A stretch of 64,000 nucleotides of DNA from Desmodus rotundus (GCF_022682495.2 NC_071392.1:131749318-131813317); one strand, 5' to 3'; shown: positions 22,320 to 32,865, counted from the stretch's first letter. Numbers and translations are program-made. The notes: a model not told the origin generated them from the letters alone.

Positions 22320-22530
22320 ACTTGAGCCAGCCTGCCTGGGTTCAAATGATTGCTGCGCTGCTTCCTAGCTCTGTGACCTTGAGTAAGTTACTTAACCTTT
22401 TTTGTGCCAAACTCTTTTCAGCTTTAAAGGCAAATAGTAATAAAAATGATGATGGTATGTCCCACAGAGAGTTGTGAGAATTAAAGCTACTGTATGTAAA
22501 CCTCTTAGGAGACTATCTGGTATATAATAA
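22320..22530 (+). repeat. MIR SINE
   Basis: Clear MIR order: GCCTGGGTTCAAATGATTGC, CTAGCTCTGTGACCTTGAGT, AAGTTACTTAACC, GAGAGTTGTGAGAATTAAAG and CTATCTGGTATATAATAACT. Confidence 0.85.
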
Positions 22531-22548
22531 CTGCCATAGAATTGTTTG

Positions 22549-22568
22549 CTATTATTATTATTATTACT
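22549..22568. repeat. (ATT)n microsatellite
   Basis: Six to seven ATT units directly after the MIR end. Confidence 0.8.
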
Positions 22569-22739
22569 ATACTCTATACAGAAGAAAAGATGCATCTGCC
22601 CTTTCCCATACAGAGTAAATGCCTTTGATTCATTGGGTGGTGATCCACATGACAACATGATTTACAAGGGATGGATGCTCAGTGACTCTCATATACTCAA
22701 CAGGCCTCTTCTCCCCAGATGTGTCTGCATCTCCTTTCA

Positions 22740-22860
22740 TGAGCACCCCACAAGGTAGGAGATGTATGTGTTATCCCTCTGTCAAGGGATCTCAGGGAAG
22801 TTGAGTGCTTTATTCATGGTTACCCATAAGTTATACTTTTGGTGCCATTCAGCAGCTGCT
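22740..22860 (-). repeat. Possible MIR, antisense
   Basis: ACAAGGTAGGAGATGTATGT, TCAGGGAAGTTGAGTGC and ATGGTTACCCATAAG follow the MIR antisense order, with heavy divergence. Confidence 0.45.
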
Positions 22861-23114
22861 GCTGTTGGAAGTCAGCTTGCCAGAGGGTAGAGAGGTGCTT
22901 TCTTTAGGGTGATCGTGGCTGGGTGCCCCACCCCTTGTCCCGTTGAGCCCGTTCCCTGGTTAAAAACAGAATGGTGGCCAACTGGATTTGGAATGTTGTT
23001 GAGGGAAAAGAGAGGACTTCCATGGATGTCTGATTAGCCACTGGTTTTCCATCTGCATCCTACTTTCTATGTGGCCCAGAGTGTGGGTGAAGAGGAAGTG
23101 TGGTGCTGTCAGGT

Positions 23115-23215
23115 GGGCCCAGGTACACTTGGGTTTGAGCTCAGATGTAGCCACTGACTAGCATGTGATCTTGGGTAAGTAACTGTCCTACCATGGCTTT
23201 ATTTAGTTTCCTAAA
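23115..23215 (+). repeat. MIR SINE, partial
   Basis: TTGGGTTTGAGCTCAG, 'ACTGACTAGCATGTGATC' and TTGGGTAAGTAACTG match the MIR core. Confidence 0.7.
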
Positions 23216-23224
23216 GGGATATGA

Positions 23225-23355
23225 CTAGATCGGCCTAATATTGAGCCATGAGCCACATGTGCCACTTAACAATGAAGTGTGGCTCATTCAACTGAGATGT
23301 GTAAAATACAAGGACTTTTGAATACAAAAAAAGAATGTAAAATAGTTCATTAATA
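23225..23355. mobile_element. hAT-type MITE, left part
   Basis: ATTGAGCCATGAGCCACATG, AATGAAGTGTGGCTCATTCA and 'AAGAATGTAAAATAGTTC' belong to a common mammalian hAT MITE whose AT-rich middle reads AAAATTAATTTTAATAATAT. The right part resumes at about 23758 after an L1 3' end. Confidence 0.6.
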
Positions 23356-23357
23356 AT

Positions 23358-23757
23358 TTTTATCCCCACAATAGAATATTATTCAGAAATTAAAAGAAAT
23401 GAAGTACGGATGTGTGCTACAACATGGATGAACCTTGAAAACATTATGCAAAGTCAGAGAAGCCAGTCACCAAAGACCACATGGTGTATAATTACATTAT
23501 ATGTAATGTTCAGAGTGGGCAGATCTATAATGACAGAAAATAGATTAGTTGTTGCCTAGAGCTGGGCAAGGGGGTAATGGTGAGTGACTGCTAATGGGTA
23601 CAAGGTATCTTTTGGGGTGATGAAAATATTCTAAAATTTGATTATGCTGATGGTTGCACAACTCCGTAAACATAATAAAAACCATTTAATTGTATACTTT
23701 AAATGGCCGCATTTTATGATATGTAAGTTATATTTCAATATACGTAATAAAATAGTT
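23358..23757 (+). mobile_element. L1 3' end, 5'-truncated, inside a hAT MITE
   Basis: CACAATAGAATATTATTCAG, 'GCTACAACATGGATGAACC', 'AGAAGCCAGTCACCAAAG', 'GTTGTTGCCTAGAGCTGGG' and 'TAATTGTATACTTTAAATGG' mark the ORF2 end and 3' UTR of an L1. Only about 400 bp remain. It divides a hAT MITE, so it is the younger of the two. Confidence 0.75.
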
Positions 23758-23945
23758 TTTACATTTATTATATGGTGATATGATAATATTTTGGAATATC
23801 AGGTTAGGTAAAATATATTATGAAAATTAATTTCACCTGTTGCATTTTACTTTTTTAACACATCTGTGAGAAAATAGGAAATTGCATATGTGGCTCACAG
23901 TGTATTTTTTTTGGACTGCACTGTGTTGTAGACTCTTGAATGACC
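23758..23945. mobile_element. hAT-type MITE, right part
   Basis: GATAATATTTTGGAATATCA, 'AAAATATATTATGAAAATTA', ATTTCACCTGTTGCATTTTA and 'TATGTGGCTCACAGTG' are the reverse of the left-part pattern, as expected of the second half of a palindromic-type MITE. Confidence 0.6.
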
Positions 23946-25667
23946 TTCCTGATTCCAAAATTATATTCTTCCATGAAATGATCCTAGGTTTGAACTTCTG
24001 ATGACTCATTTGGTCCCATGGCTAAAGCCCAACTTGAAATAAAGTTCATTTGAGTATTTTTTTTAAACCATTGGCAAAAATAGGTTTTAAAAGGAAAGTC
24101 TTGGAAGGAGGCACAAAGTCATAAGGTGAGCCTGAGAGCAAGGTCTGTCACTTTGTCCTGCCCCCGTGAGCTGCCCACATCCATTTGTAGTAGTGAACAA
24201 GGCTGCTTTTAAAAATTTACAGTCTGAGCCTGAACAATGGTTTTCTCAATTGATCCTCCTCTTGGAGGGTTGGCTGGAGGACTGCCGCTGCCCAGGGGAG
24301 CAGGCTGTAAATCCCTGGTTGGCCAAAGGGTTTAACAGGAGCCTGGCTGAGGCTTTGCCTGGATTTCTCCTGTCCTTATGGCCCAGCTTGAGGCCACCAG
24401 TGTCTTTTATTTCCCAGAAAGCTTACTGTCAAAACACAAACCTTGGCCCTTAATCTCACCTTCAATGAAGGCTGAAGATCATCTTGGGAAGTGCCTTTTT
24501 TACTTTAGTTTTCCAGGAATTATCCATGGAATACCCATTCTGTTTCCTGACTTTTGCAGGGTACTATGTGGGGTAATTCAGAAGTCCAAGTTATAGGGCT
24601 TTGTGGAGAGACCTGCCTCCTGCAAGAACTTGGATGGATCAGTGTCCATTAAAAACAACAACACAAAAACCCTGGTATGGCTTGCATTTCCACTGTGAGG
24701 GGTCTTTCTCCTCTGCCATGAGTCCTTGTCTGCCTCTGCATCCTTTAGCAGCTGATCTTAGGTAGGCCCCTGTTCAGAAGGCTGTTCTTAAACTATTTTA
24801 TCTCTCTTTTTACCTGTTTTCACTTAAACAATGCATGTGAGTGTTCACCACTTGAGAGGCCCAGCTGCCAGCTCCTGGGGGCTGGCTTCATGTCCCACCT
24901 CCCCCACCAGCTATCATCCCCCATCCCACAGGCTGTTTTCCTGTGCTGAGTTCTTCTCACCCATTTCAAGGTTTGGGCAAAGGCACTAGGAAGTGAGGGC
25001 TTTCTGTAACAGCCACTTTTAACATTTCTCCAAGGAAAATGGCAAAAGCAAACTTCTTTAGTTCTTGGGCTTCTTTTGAACTAATAATTATATTCACAGA
25101 GAAACAGTACTGCTGAGGAAGATGTAAAGCTAACCACTTTCTTTTCCACTAAATATGAGCTGTCCAAAGATCTCCAGAGAAGTGTAAGCAAGCACGGAGT
25201 GTGCATGGGGTGAAAAATCACAAAAGGTGGAACACTCGACTGAGGCCATATCTTCAGAAATCAGAGTGGTTTGTGGGACACTAAGCAAATCCCTTTGAGG
25301 TCCTACCTCATCCTAGCAATAATTCACCAAAGTAAAATCTCTTTATGATTCTCCCACTACACTTTCCTTTTTGAAAACCAGCTCCATCCCTCCTGTGCCT
25401 CAGAAGGAAACATGGAAGAAATATCAGGCAAAACACCATGCTTATGGAGCTGGGTGAGAATCCAGATGAGTTTATGGCAGATAAAGGTAAAGGAAAGATT
25501 CCCAGAGTGGGAACGAGAAGGTGGGGTGCCAGGCCAGGCTGTACTGCTGAAAAACCTACGTACCTGGGGGAATCACATTCACTTTGCCGGGACAGTCCTA
25601 TGCCTGCAGTCTAGTCCAAGGCAGGGACTAGACAGACACATAGCTGGGGACAAGTGGCTGGACTAGA
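23946..25667. other. No gene or repeat recognised
   Basis: Nothing assignable. Open frames up to 95 codons (24166-24453) lack domain features. GC-richer patches around 24240-24420 and 24850-24930 show no coding pattern that I can defend. Confidence 0.4.
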
Positions 25668-25800
25668 TTCCAAGGTCTTGGTTTCTCATTTGGTAAGTGC
25701 GGATAACACCCATCTCACAAGGCTATTGTAAAATTAAGAAAGGTATTGAAATACAATGCAAGTGCCCCAAACGATGCCTGGCATGGGGTGGGCATACATA
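25668..25800 (+). repeat. MIR SINE, 3' half
   Basis: CAAGGTCTTGGTTTCTCATT, 'CACCCATCTCACAAGGCTAT' and ATGCCTGGCATGGGG follow the 3' half of MIR. Confidence 0.7.
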
Positions 25801-26497
25801 GGGTGGAACATACTATGATTACAAGTACATACATACCTCTTTCATAGTGCCCAGCACCTACTGCTCAGTTGATTTACATTGCTGAAGATGCACCTATATT
25901 GTATTTACTAATAACAGTAGTAGCAAAAGCAGTCATTATTGTAAAGTTTAGACCTGAACCAAAGACAAAAGAATCAGAGTTAAAATTTCTCATTTCACAA
26001 CCTGAGCATCCTCTGTATGCATTTGTGGAGAGAGCTGTTATGTTTGTCTCTGTAGATAAGAATTTTCTGGCTATTGCTTCCCATAAAAAATTGAGGCTGA
26101 GAGCTCTGTCCTCGGCCGCCATTTGGAGAAAGCCAATGGGGCATCATCACCATAAGCTCACTTGTCATGTTGGACACAGTCATTGGAGCTCTGCCCTTCT
26201 GAGTTAGGTGACAGCCTCAGGCATGCATGGATGTATGATCTGCTCCTCTTAGTGACTTCCTGTTTACCATCTGGCAGTGGTGACAGCTCACACCTGTCAT
26301 TGGAGAGGATGGGATCAGCTCAAGTCACAGATGCAGTGTGTTTATAGTCGGAAACAAAATCAGGATGGCCCCGGAAGCAGGATATGGTGAGGAAAGGCCC
26401 TCTACAGCACTTTGGGAGCCACCAGCCCCTGTGAGGCTCATCACATGCTTCAGGCTCCATGTAAATCAGATGACACCATTCACAACACCTCTTTTGG
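25801..26497. other. No gene or repeat recognised
   Basis: A 112-codon plus frame (25869-26207) and an 82-codon minus frame overlap here. Neither shows a recognisable domain. Nothing else is assignable. Confidence 0.4.
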
Positions 26498-26512
26498 CTT
26501 CACTGAACTTTT
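26498..26512. repeat. Left target-site duplication of a short L1
   Basis: CTTCACTGAACTTTT is identical to 26643-26657 and flanks the short antisense L1. Confidence 0.9.
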
Positions 26513-26642
26513 TTTTCTTTTAAAAATATTGTTTATACTATTACAGTTGTGCCACTTTTCCCCTTCATTTCCCTCCAGCCAGCCCTCCCCCCACTTCCAT
26601 AATTGGTCTACTCAGTGTTGCCCATGTCCATGGGTGCTTCAT
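26513..26642 (-). mobile_element. Very short antisense L1 3' end with TSD
   Basis: On the minus strand the 130 bp end in CAACTGTAATAGTATAAAC and an A-rich tail (plus-strand T run at 26513-26523). The plus-strand C-rich middle is the complement of the young bat L1 3' UTR (CCATGTCCATGG also occurs in the element at 10075). Fifteen-base perfect TSDs flank it. It is an extreme 5' truncation and probably fairly recent. Confidence 0.9.
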
Positions 26643-26657
26643 CTTCACTGAACTTTT

Positions 26658-27501
26658 ATGAGGCAAGGAATCTTCTTGGAGAGATGGGAATTTATACCAG
26701 GGACTCCTCATCTTTTCCCAGCTTCCTTGTCTACTGCTGTTTGAGCTGAGGGACACTAGAGCTAGCTGTTCAGCTGCCATGATGCAGGACAACAGGATGA
26801 GTGAGAATGTGTCAGGTGCCATCAGTCATGCTACAAAGTGATGATGATTTGACCTGATGGATAGTGGATCCCTGAGAAGAGGAACAGGGACACTGTGATG
26901 AGTTTTCACTGCCCATATTAAAAAGCTCTGTGTCTAGGTAGGCTAATATGTGAAACCATTTATATCCCTAAAGACTCAGCTTTAGGAAGAAGTTTATGCA
27001 GTAGTAAGGTCACATAGGTTATAAAGTTGCACAGCAATAGTTTGAACAAAAGTTTGATGTATCTCATTACAATTCTTGTATCTTCTTAAGAAAAGGTTTC
27101 ATCTGATATATCAGTCATGACACTTCATGCTATCAAAAACTAAAGAAACATGTCAAAATGCCCAAGGCATTTGGGGGATTTATTGGAGGGTATTTCTGCA
27201 GGTAGTCTGGTGTGAGCAATGGGCCAGAGATGTTATCAGGGACCTGGTTTCCTTCTTTCCTTTTCTTCCCTTCCTTATGTGAGCTTCATTGCAAGGCCAC
27301 CTTCCTCCATGGTGGCAAAATGGCTGCAGATGTTCCAGGCATCACCTCTTCACAAAGAAGGGAGGGAGATATGACATCAGCAGCTCTCTCTGGAGAGTGA
27401 GAAGCTTTTCTTTCCAGAAAATGCAAGCAAACCTCTGCTAATATCTCACTGATCTGGTCGTGGCCACTTGCTACTTCTGAACCACTCCTTCTTGCCATGT
27501 T
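26658..27501. other. No gene or repeat recognised
   Basis: No exon or repeat recognised. Open frames are short and overlap each other. Confidence 0.4.
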
Positions 27502-27798
27502 AAAATTATGGGAGCCCAGGACTTCCAACCAAGACAGAGACATAGGTAGATACACTTTGCCCCCTTGCACAACCAAAAGAAGTACGACAACAAATTTTAG
27601 AACAAAAAATAACCAGAACGGCCAGAAAATCAAACTGTATGGAAGTTTGACAATCAAGGAGTTAAAGAAGAAACATTCATTCAGACTGGTAGGAGGGATG
27701 GAGATGGGCAGCCAGGGCAGAGAGGACTTGGAGGGTGAGGTGGCAGTTGGCAGAGTAGGTGGTCTCACATTTGTGTGCAGATAAATTGGGAGGAACAA
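27286..27798 (-). other. Antisense open frame across the half-L1 5' UTR, copy 2
   Basis: A 170-codon minus frame starts in the element and runs out into the flank at its C-terminal end. It includes SLNECFFFNSLIVKLPYSLI, the counterpart of a stretch in the antisense frame of copy 1. Not a host gene; translation is unproven. Confidence 0.35.
27502..27519. repeat. Left target-site duplication of half-L1 copy 2
   Basis: AAAATTATGGGAGCCCAG matches AAAATTATGGGGGCCCAG at 29393-29410 with one mismatch in 18. This defines both ends of the element. Confidence 0.9.
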
Positions 27799-28183
27799 CT
27801 AAGAGGCAAGACAGACTGGGCAACCCAGGGTTTCAGTGTGGTGAAATCAAGCCTCAAAACCTCTGTCTGTAAAACCTGTGTTGGTTGTGGCAGTGGGAGA
27901 AACTCCCACCCTCATGGGAGATTTTGTTGGAGAGACCCAGAGGGTCCTAGAACATACACAAACCCATCCATCTGGAAATCACCAGAAGAGCCAAATTTGC
28001 TTGTGGGTAGCGGAGGAAGTGACTGAAAGTGGGCCTAGATCCCAGCAAGAGGCATTGTTCCCTCTCAGATGCCTCCTTCACATATAGCACCACAACACAG
28101 CTACTTGGGTCTCTCTGCCCTGGCGAATACTTAAGGTTCTGCCCTTTACAATGTAACAGCCACATGGAGAGAAAAAAAAAAAT

Positions 28184-29027
28184 ATGGCCCAAATGAAAGA
28201 ACAAAGCTCCAGAGCAAAGCTCCAAGAATAGAACTAAGCAACGAAGAAATAGCCAACCTACCTGATGCACAGTTCAAAACACTGGTAATCTGGATGCTAA
28301 CAGAAATGGTTGAGTATGGTCGCAAAATAGAGGAAAAAGTGAGGGCTATGCAAAATGAAATAAAGAAAAAATATTCAGGGAACTAATAGTGAAAGGAAGG
28401 AAGCCGGGACTCAAAAATCAATGATTTGGAGCAGAAGGAAGAAATAAACATTCAACCAGAACAGAAGGAAGAAACAAGAATTTAAAAAAATGAGGAGAGG
28501 TTTAGGAACCTCTGGGACAACTTTAAACCTTCCAACATCCAAATCATAGGGATTCCAGAAGGAGAAGAACAAGAGCAAGAAATTGAAAACTTATTTGAAA
28601 AAATAATAGAGAACTTCCCCAATCTGGCAAAGGAAATAGACTTCTGGGAAGTCCAGGGAGCTCAGAGAGTCCCAAAGAAGTTGGACCCAAGGAAGCACAT
28701 GCCAAAACACATCATAATTCCATTACCCAAGATTCAAGATAAGGAAAGAATCTTAAAAGCAGCAAGAGAAAGAGAGAGATTTACCTACAAATGAGTTCCC
28801 ATAAGACTATCAGCTGATTTCTCAAAAGGAACCTTGCAGGCAAGAAGGGGCTAGAAAGAAGTATTCAAGGCATGAAAGACAAGGATCTACGTCCAATATT
28901 ACTCCATCTGACAAAGCTATCATTTAGAATGGAAGGGCAGATAAAGTGCTTCCCAGATAAGGTCAAGTTAAAGGAGTTCATCATCACCAAGCCTGTATTA
29001 TATGAAATGTTAAAGGGTCCTTTCTAA
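28184..29027 (+). pseudogene. Half-L1 ORF1p relic, copy 2
   Basis: The start is MAQMKEQ as in copy 1. Early stops follow within about 20 codons, and further frame breaks lie around 28370-28490. The RRM-like stretch around 28500-28620 (RNLWDNFKPSNI then a PEGEEQEQEIENLF-like run) and the C-terminal domain ending near YEMLKGPF with TAA at 29025-29027 are recognisable. It is more damaged than copy 1 in the N-terminal part. Confidence 0.8.
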
Positions 29028-29392
29028 GAAAAAGATCAAAACTGTGAAAAATAAAAACCAAAACCAAAAACACTAAGCCAACAACTAAAACAGGAACAGA
29101 ATCACAGAAATGGAGATCAGATGGAGAGTTATCAGCGGGAAGGGGGAAAGAGGAGAATGGAGGATAAAGGTACAGGGAATAAGAAGCATAAATGGTAGGT
29201 ACAAAATAGATGGGGAGGTAAAGAATAGTATAGGAAATGGAGAAGTCAAAGAACTTATATGTACGACCCATGAACATGAACTAAGGGGGGGGATGCTAAT
29301 GGGAGGGGGTACGCAGGGCAGAGGAGAATAAAGGGAGGAAAAAATGCAACAATTGTAATGGCATAATCAATAAAATATATTTATAAGTAAAT
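29028..29392 (+). other. Half-L1 3' UTR and tail, copy 2
   Basis: CACTAAGCCAACAACTAAAA, CAGAATCACAGAAATGGAGA, GGGAATAAGAAGCATAAATG and the terminus ACAATTGTAATGGCATAATC match copy 1. The last block is close to the L1 terminus ACAATTGTAACTGAATAA at 55826-55843. Confidence 0.8.
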
Positions 29393-29410
29393 AAAATTAT
29401 GGGGGCCCAG
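29393..29410. repeat. Right target-site duplication of half-L1 copy 2
   Basis: AAAATTATGGGGGCCCAG, the partner of 27502-27519. Confidence 0.9.
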
Positions 29411-30310
29411 CACTGGAAGAGTGGAAGGGATCTTGAGGAAAGGACCACAATATCTCTGATATTGACCATGAGGGACTTTTACTTACCCCATCCACTATGT
29501 CTGTGACCCATCTACCCTTTCACTATCCACTCATTTTTCTGCCGTGAAACAACTTGTACATGATTCCAGAAGAGATGGATATGCTACTTTGTTCCCAAAG
29601 CCCTTACTCCACCACCCCTTCTTAGTCTCTGTCTGTTTGCTTTTGTTGAAATCCTCTTCCTTGTTAACTACCTCCTTCATTTTTACAAACAATGGAAGAG
29701 ACCTTTCACTTTTCTTTTTTCTCTCTGGTTCCCTGTTAAAGGACTTAGTGACCTTGGCTGGTGGTGACTTTGATGGACGGGGTTAGGGCTTCACTGGAGA
29801 TTAGAGCAAAGGACTTGTTCCCTCGGGGTGGCTTCAAAGGTCGTTTGTGCATCAGCCTTTCCACACCTTCCCTTTCCCGGTGGTAGATCTGTGAGTCGGG
29901 ATTGAAACCTGAGAGTGCATGGTTCCATAAGCTCAGCTATGTTCCCATATGGGTTTCACATGATTTTTTGACCAACTTGAATTGTTTAAGTCCTCCTGGT
30001 GGGGACTTCTAAGTCAGAGCAGGGTTACTTTTCCTCTTTGTCTAAGAGGGCTTGGGGATTATGACCCTTCCCACTTTATTCCACCAGTACCACTGGCTGT
30101 CTTCCTTCTTCGCAAAGAAGGATACCAAAAGAGAACAAAAATCAGGCAAGCCCAGCTTCTTTTTTGTCTCATCAGAATGTGTGATCACCTTTACCTCAAG
30201 GCCATTGCCTTTTCCTCTGTTTCCCTTGCCCCTGCAGTGCTCTGACAGAATTTGGTTTCTGCCTGGGTTTTTGACCTTGGAACAGGGATATTCTACTCAT
30301 GTGATTAGGC
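29411..30310. other. No gene or repeat recognised
   Basis: Pyrimidine-rich patches but no recognisable exon or repeat. Open frames up to 120 codons (30052-30414) lack domain features. Confidence 0.4.
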
Positions 30311-30314
30311 CAAT

Positions 30315-30470
30315 TTTTAGTGTAGTCACAACTCACATATGGCTATTTAAATTTACATTAATTAAAATGACAAAATTAAAAATCAGATTTCTCGTTTGGA
30401 CTAGCCACATTTAAAGTAGCCACATTTGGCCGTTGGCTACCATATTGGACAGGGGCCATCTTGGACGTTC
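30315..30470. mobile_element. hAT-type MITE remnant
   Basis: CACATATGGCTATTTAAATT, 'TACATTAATTAAAATGAC', GGACTAGCCACATTT and 'GGCTACCATATTGGACAG' match a common mammalian hAT MITE ending in TATTGGACAG. A related copy lies at 40955-41095. Confidence 0.65.
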
Positions 30471-31351
30471 CTATCACTGCAGAAAGTCCTTTTCGATGGC
30501 ACAGATCTAGATGTATCACAGTGGTATTTGGGGTCTTCTGCTTTTTAAAATGTGGGAAGTTGTCTTGGGGAGCACTGCAGGAGCTCCTGTGTCTCCCTTT
30601 GATTTCCCAAAGTTCCTTGACAGGTTGAATGTTGGGTCCAATGGCTGAACAAAAAGCTTCAGAGAGCATGACAAGTAGAATTTAAACTAGCTGCCCCTGT
30701 CTAAAAGGTGATTTCAGTTTTGGATCCAGGATCCACATTATACCTATTGGGTTGTGGCTGCACATGTTGCCATCTGACCCCCTTTTCCTCCCTATTTCTG
30801 TGTTCTATCCATACTTATTACCTCTTTAAAATTGTCTTTGTTGTGAGGCCCATTGCATAGCCACTAACACAGGTTTTTGGAATTGAATGGCTTCCTGTCT
30901 TTGAATGCAGGTGGGATAATAGGAGCAGTTAGGGCGTTGGCTGATATGATACCCCTGCTGCCTGAGAAATGTGGTTTATGTTGCTCCCCTTCATCAGGTG
31001 CAAATACTTTAGTGCTTGCTCCTGAGTGATGTACAACAATCAGTGAGACCCAATGAGCACCCACTTTAAATGGAGGTTAACTGTAGGTCTGAAGAGTTAT
31101 AGCACACAGAAAAGAAAGCCTCCCTCACCTTCATCCTCTTTTTCATACCAGAAGGACCCTACACCAGGTCAGATCATTATCCTCATTACTTCCAGAGGCA
31201 TTTATTCCATTGTGGTACTGCAGAATGCATTGCCTTGGATACGTGCAGGTTCCTTTTTGAAACAGCCTGGTTGGGGTGCACATTTGCATGTAGTGATTTC
31301 AGACCCTTTTGTTCATCTGTGCCTTCATTAAAAAATGTGGAGACTTCTAGA
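30471..31351. other. No gene or repeat recognised
   Basis: No exon or repeat recognised. Nothing to add beyond short chance open frames. Confidence 0.4.
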
Positions 31352-31478
31352 GTGTTGTTTGGACCAGCACTGGCATCCACTGGGAACTTGTTAGAAATAC
31401 TGAATTTCATAGGTCTACTTATCAGAATCCATATTTTAGTAAGGTCCCTGGGTGATAGGCACACACATGAAAGTTGAG
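31352..31478. mobile_element. MER5A-type hAT MITE
   Basis: TTTGGACCAGCACTGGCATC, CACTGGGAACTTGTTAGAAA and CTTATCAGAATCCATATTTT follow the MER5A order ('CAGCATCAGCATCACCTGGGAAC..', 'AACTTGTTAGAAATGC..'). Confidence 0.8.
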
Positions 31479-31503
31479 GAAAAAAATCCCATGTTGAATA
31501 ACG

Positions 31504-31505
31504 TA

Positions 31506-31546
<41 letters not shown>

Positions 31547-31660
31547 CAGAGAGACAGAGAGACAGAGACAGAAACAGAGAGAGAAAAGAGAGAGGTGTTG
31601 ATTGGTTGATGGAGAGAGAGTCCAGAGGAGAGGAGAGGAGAGGGGCCCTCTTGCTTTCTT
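31504..31660. repeat. Compound (GT)n(GA)n microsatellite
   Basis: GT units run to about 31527, then GA and GACA units, ending in a GGAGAGGAGA stretch at about 31625-31643. A frame of about 127 codons on the minus strand here is a product of the low-complexity DNA. Confidence 0.9.
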
Positions 31661-32277
31661 CCTGATGAGGTTGGTCCGGAATGACTTTCAGGACAAGGCC
31701 TGAGCTCTGAGCAACTTCAGGTTGTGTAATCTGGGAAAAGGCAAGAGATAAAGAGGTTGCAAGCGAGCCTTGCTGGTGTAACAAGGGCAGAGGAAGCACC
31801 AACAAGAGCTGGAGCTAACTCGGCTTCTGACATGTTTCTAGATCAAGAGGAAGATAGGCTCTGAGGAGGGGAGCATGCCCTGGGGTCAGCTCTTGGGGTC
31901 CTTAGAACAAACCCATTTGCTTTATTTAGTGGGGCAATGAAGAAAGATGGAGCTGTTTTGAAAAGAGAGAGCTCTGAAACAGGCTGCTAGGACCTGATCA
32001 TCTCAAGCCATTCTCAAGGAATTTGGAAAGGAAGCCACTGAGGAAGATACGTGAGGAAGTGTCTCACCGTGGCCAGATGGCACTGTGGACGCTGAGCACC
32101 ATCTCTGAGAAGGGCTATGTAGTTCTCAGTGAGGGGTCTTTCTGGTGCCTGGGGATGCTGAGGGATCCTTGCATTTTGGACTTCAGGATGGAGAGATCAA
32201 ACTAAACACTGTGCTGGGAACTTTGAAGGCCCACGGTGCCTGTGAATTTAGGAATAAATCATTAGTATGGTGTAGCA
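31661..32277. other. No gene or repeat recognised
   Basis: No exon or repeat recognised. Confidence 0.4.
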
Positions 32278-32425
32278 GAACTTCTCAGACTTTAGTGGGC
32301 ACTTTGAGCACCTGTTAAAATGCAGTCTCATGCAGTGGGCCTGATGTGGGCCCTGAATTTTGCAGTTCTAACAAGCTCCCAGGTGACGCTGATTTGGTTG
32401 GTCCAGGCACCACCCTCTAAGTAGT
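32278..32425. mobile_element. MER5A-type hAT MITE
   Basis: CTTCTCAGACTTTAGTGGGC, GAGCACCTGTTAAAATGCAG, TCTAACAAGCTCCCAGGTGA and GCTGATTTGGTTGGTCC follow MER5A in sense order. Confidence 0.75.
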
Positions 32426-32439
32426 AAGGTTGTAATGCA

Positions 32440-32640
32440 AACAGTGTGGGCCAGGAACTCAGAACACCTGGATTCTGATTCAGGTTTACCACTAAAATTC
32501 CTGGGCCTGTGTTTTAAACTTAACTTCCCTGTCAAGAGGCATGACTCCTGTAGGATGATGTTTAATCACCTGGGGATCTTCCATGGAGATTCAGCTGTTC
32601 TTTGGGGATCTCCTGATTACTTCACAGTTACACCCAGGTT
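32440..32640 (+). repeat. Possible MIR
   Basis: CACCTGGATTCTGATTCAGG, 'CTGGGCCTGTGTTTTAAAC' and 'ACTTAACTTCCCTGTC' resemble the MIR core at high divergence. Confidence 0.45.
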
Positions 32641-32643
32641 ATG

Positions 32644-32651
32644 GCTCTAGT
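32644..32651. repeat. Left 8-bp target-site duplication of a hAT MITE
   Basis: GCTCTAGT, identical to 32866-32873. Confidence 0.85.
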
Positions 32652-32865
32652 GCAGGGGTGTCAAACTCATTTCACCAGGGGCCACATCAGCCTTGTGGTT
32701 GCCTTCAAAGGGCTGAATGTAATTTTAGGACTGTATATATGTAACTACTCCTTAACTAGGAGCAAGGAGCTTGGCACTGCTGGTGAGTAGAAACAAGGTG
32801 CTGGGCCAGATAAAACAAGGTGGAGGGCTGGATTCGGCCCGTGAGCCTTCATGTTTGCCACCTGT
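32652..32865. mobile_element. hAT MITE with perfect 8-bp TSD (214 bp)
   Basis: The left end GCAGGGGTGTCAAACTC mirrors the right end, whose reverse complement reads ACAGGTGGCAAAC. The interior (AGGGGCCACATCAGCCTTGT, GGCTGGATTCGGCCCGTGAG) matches a non-autonomous hAT family that I associate with vesper-type bats. Perfect 8-bp TSDs confirm a hAT transposition. CpG-derived TG/CA changes suggest some age. Confidence 0.85.

Larger units (their letters stand above)
27520..29392 (+). mobile_element. Half-L1 (HAL1-type) retrotransposon, copy 2
   Basis: The element is full length by the criteria of copy 1: 5' end GACTTCCAACCAAGACAGAG, a 5' UTR of about 664 bp, an ORF1 relic (28184-29027) and a direct 3' UTR with tail AATAAAATATATTTATAAGT. 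No ORF2 is present. Both termini are pinned by an 18-bp TSD. It differs from copy 1 (7321-9243) by scattered substitutions and small indels, including a gap of about 45 bp at the start of the 3' UTR. Confidence 0.9.

Noticed and set aside
31422..31805. A 127-codon minus frame over the GT/GA tract
   Set aside because: Low-complexity DNA keeps the frame open; there is no domain.
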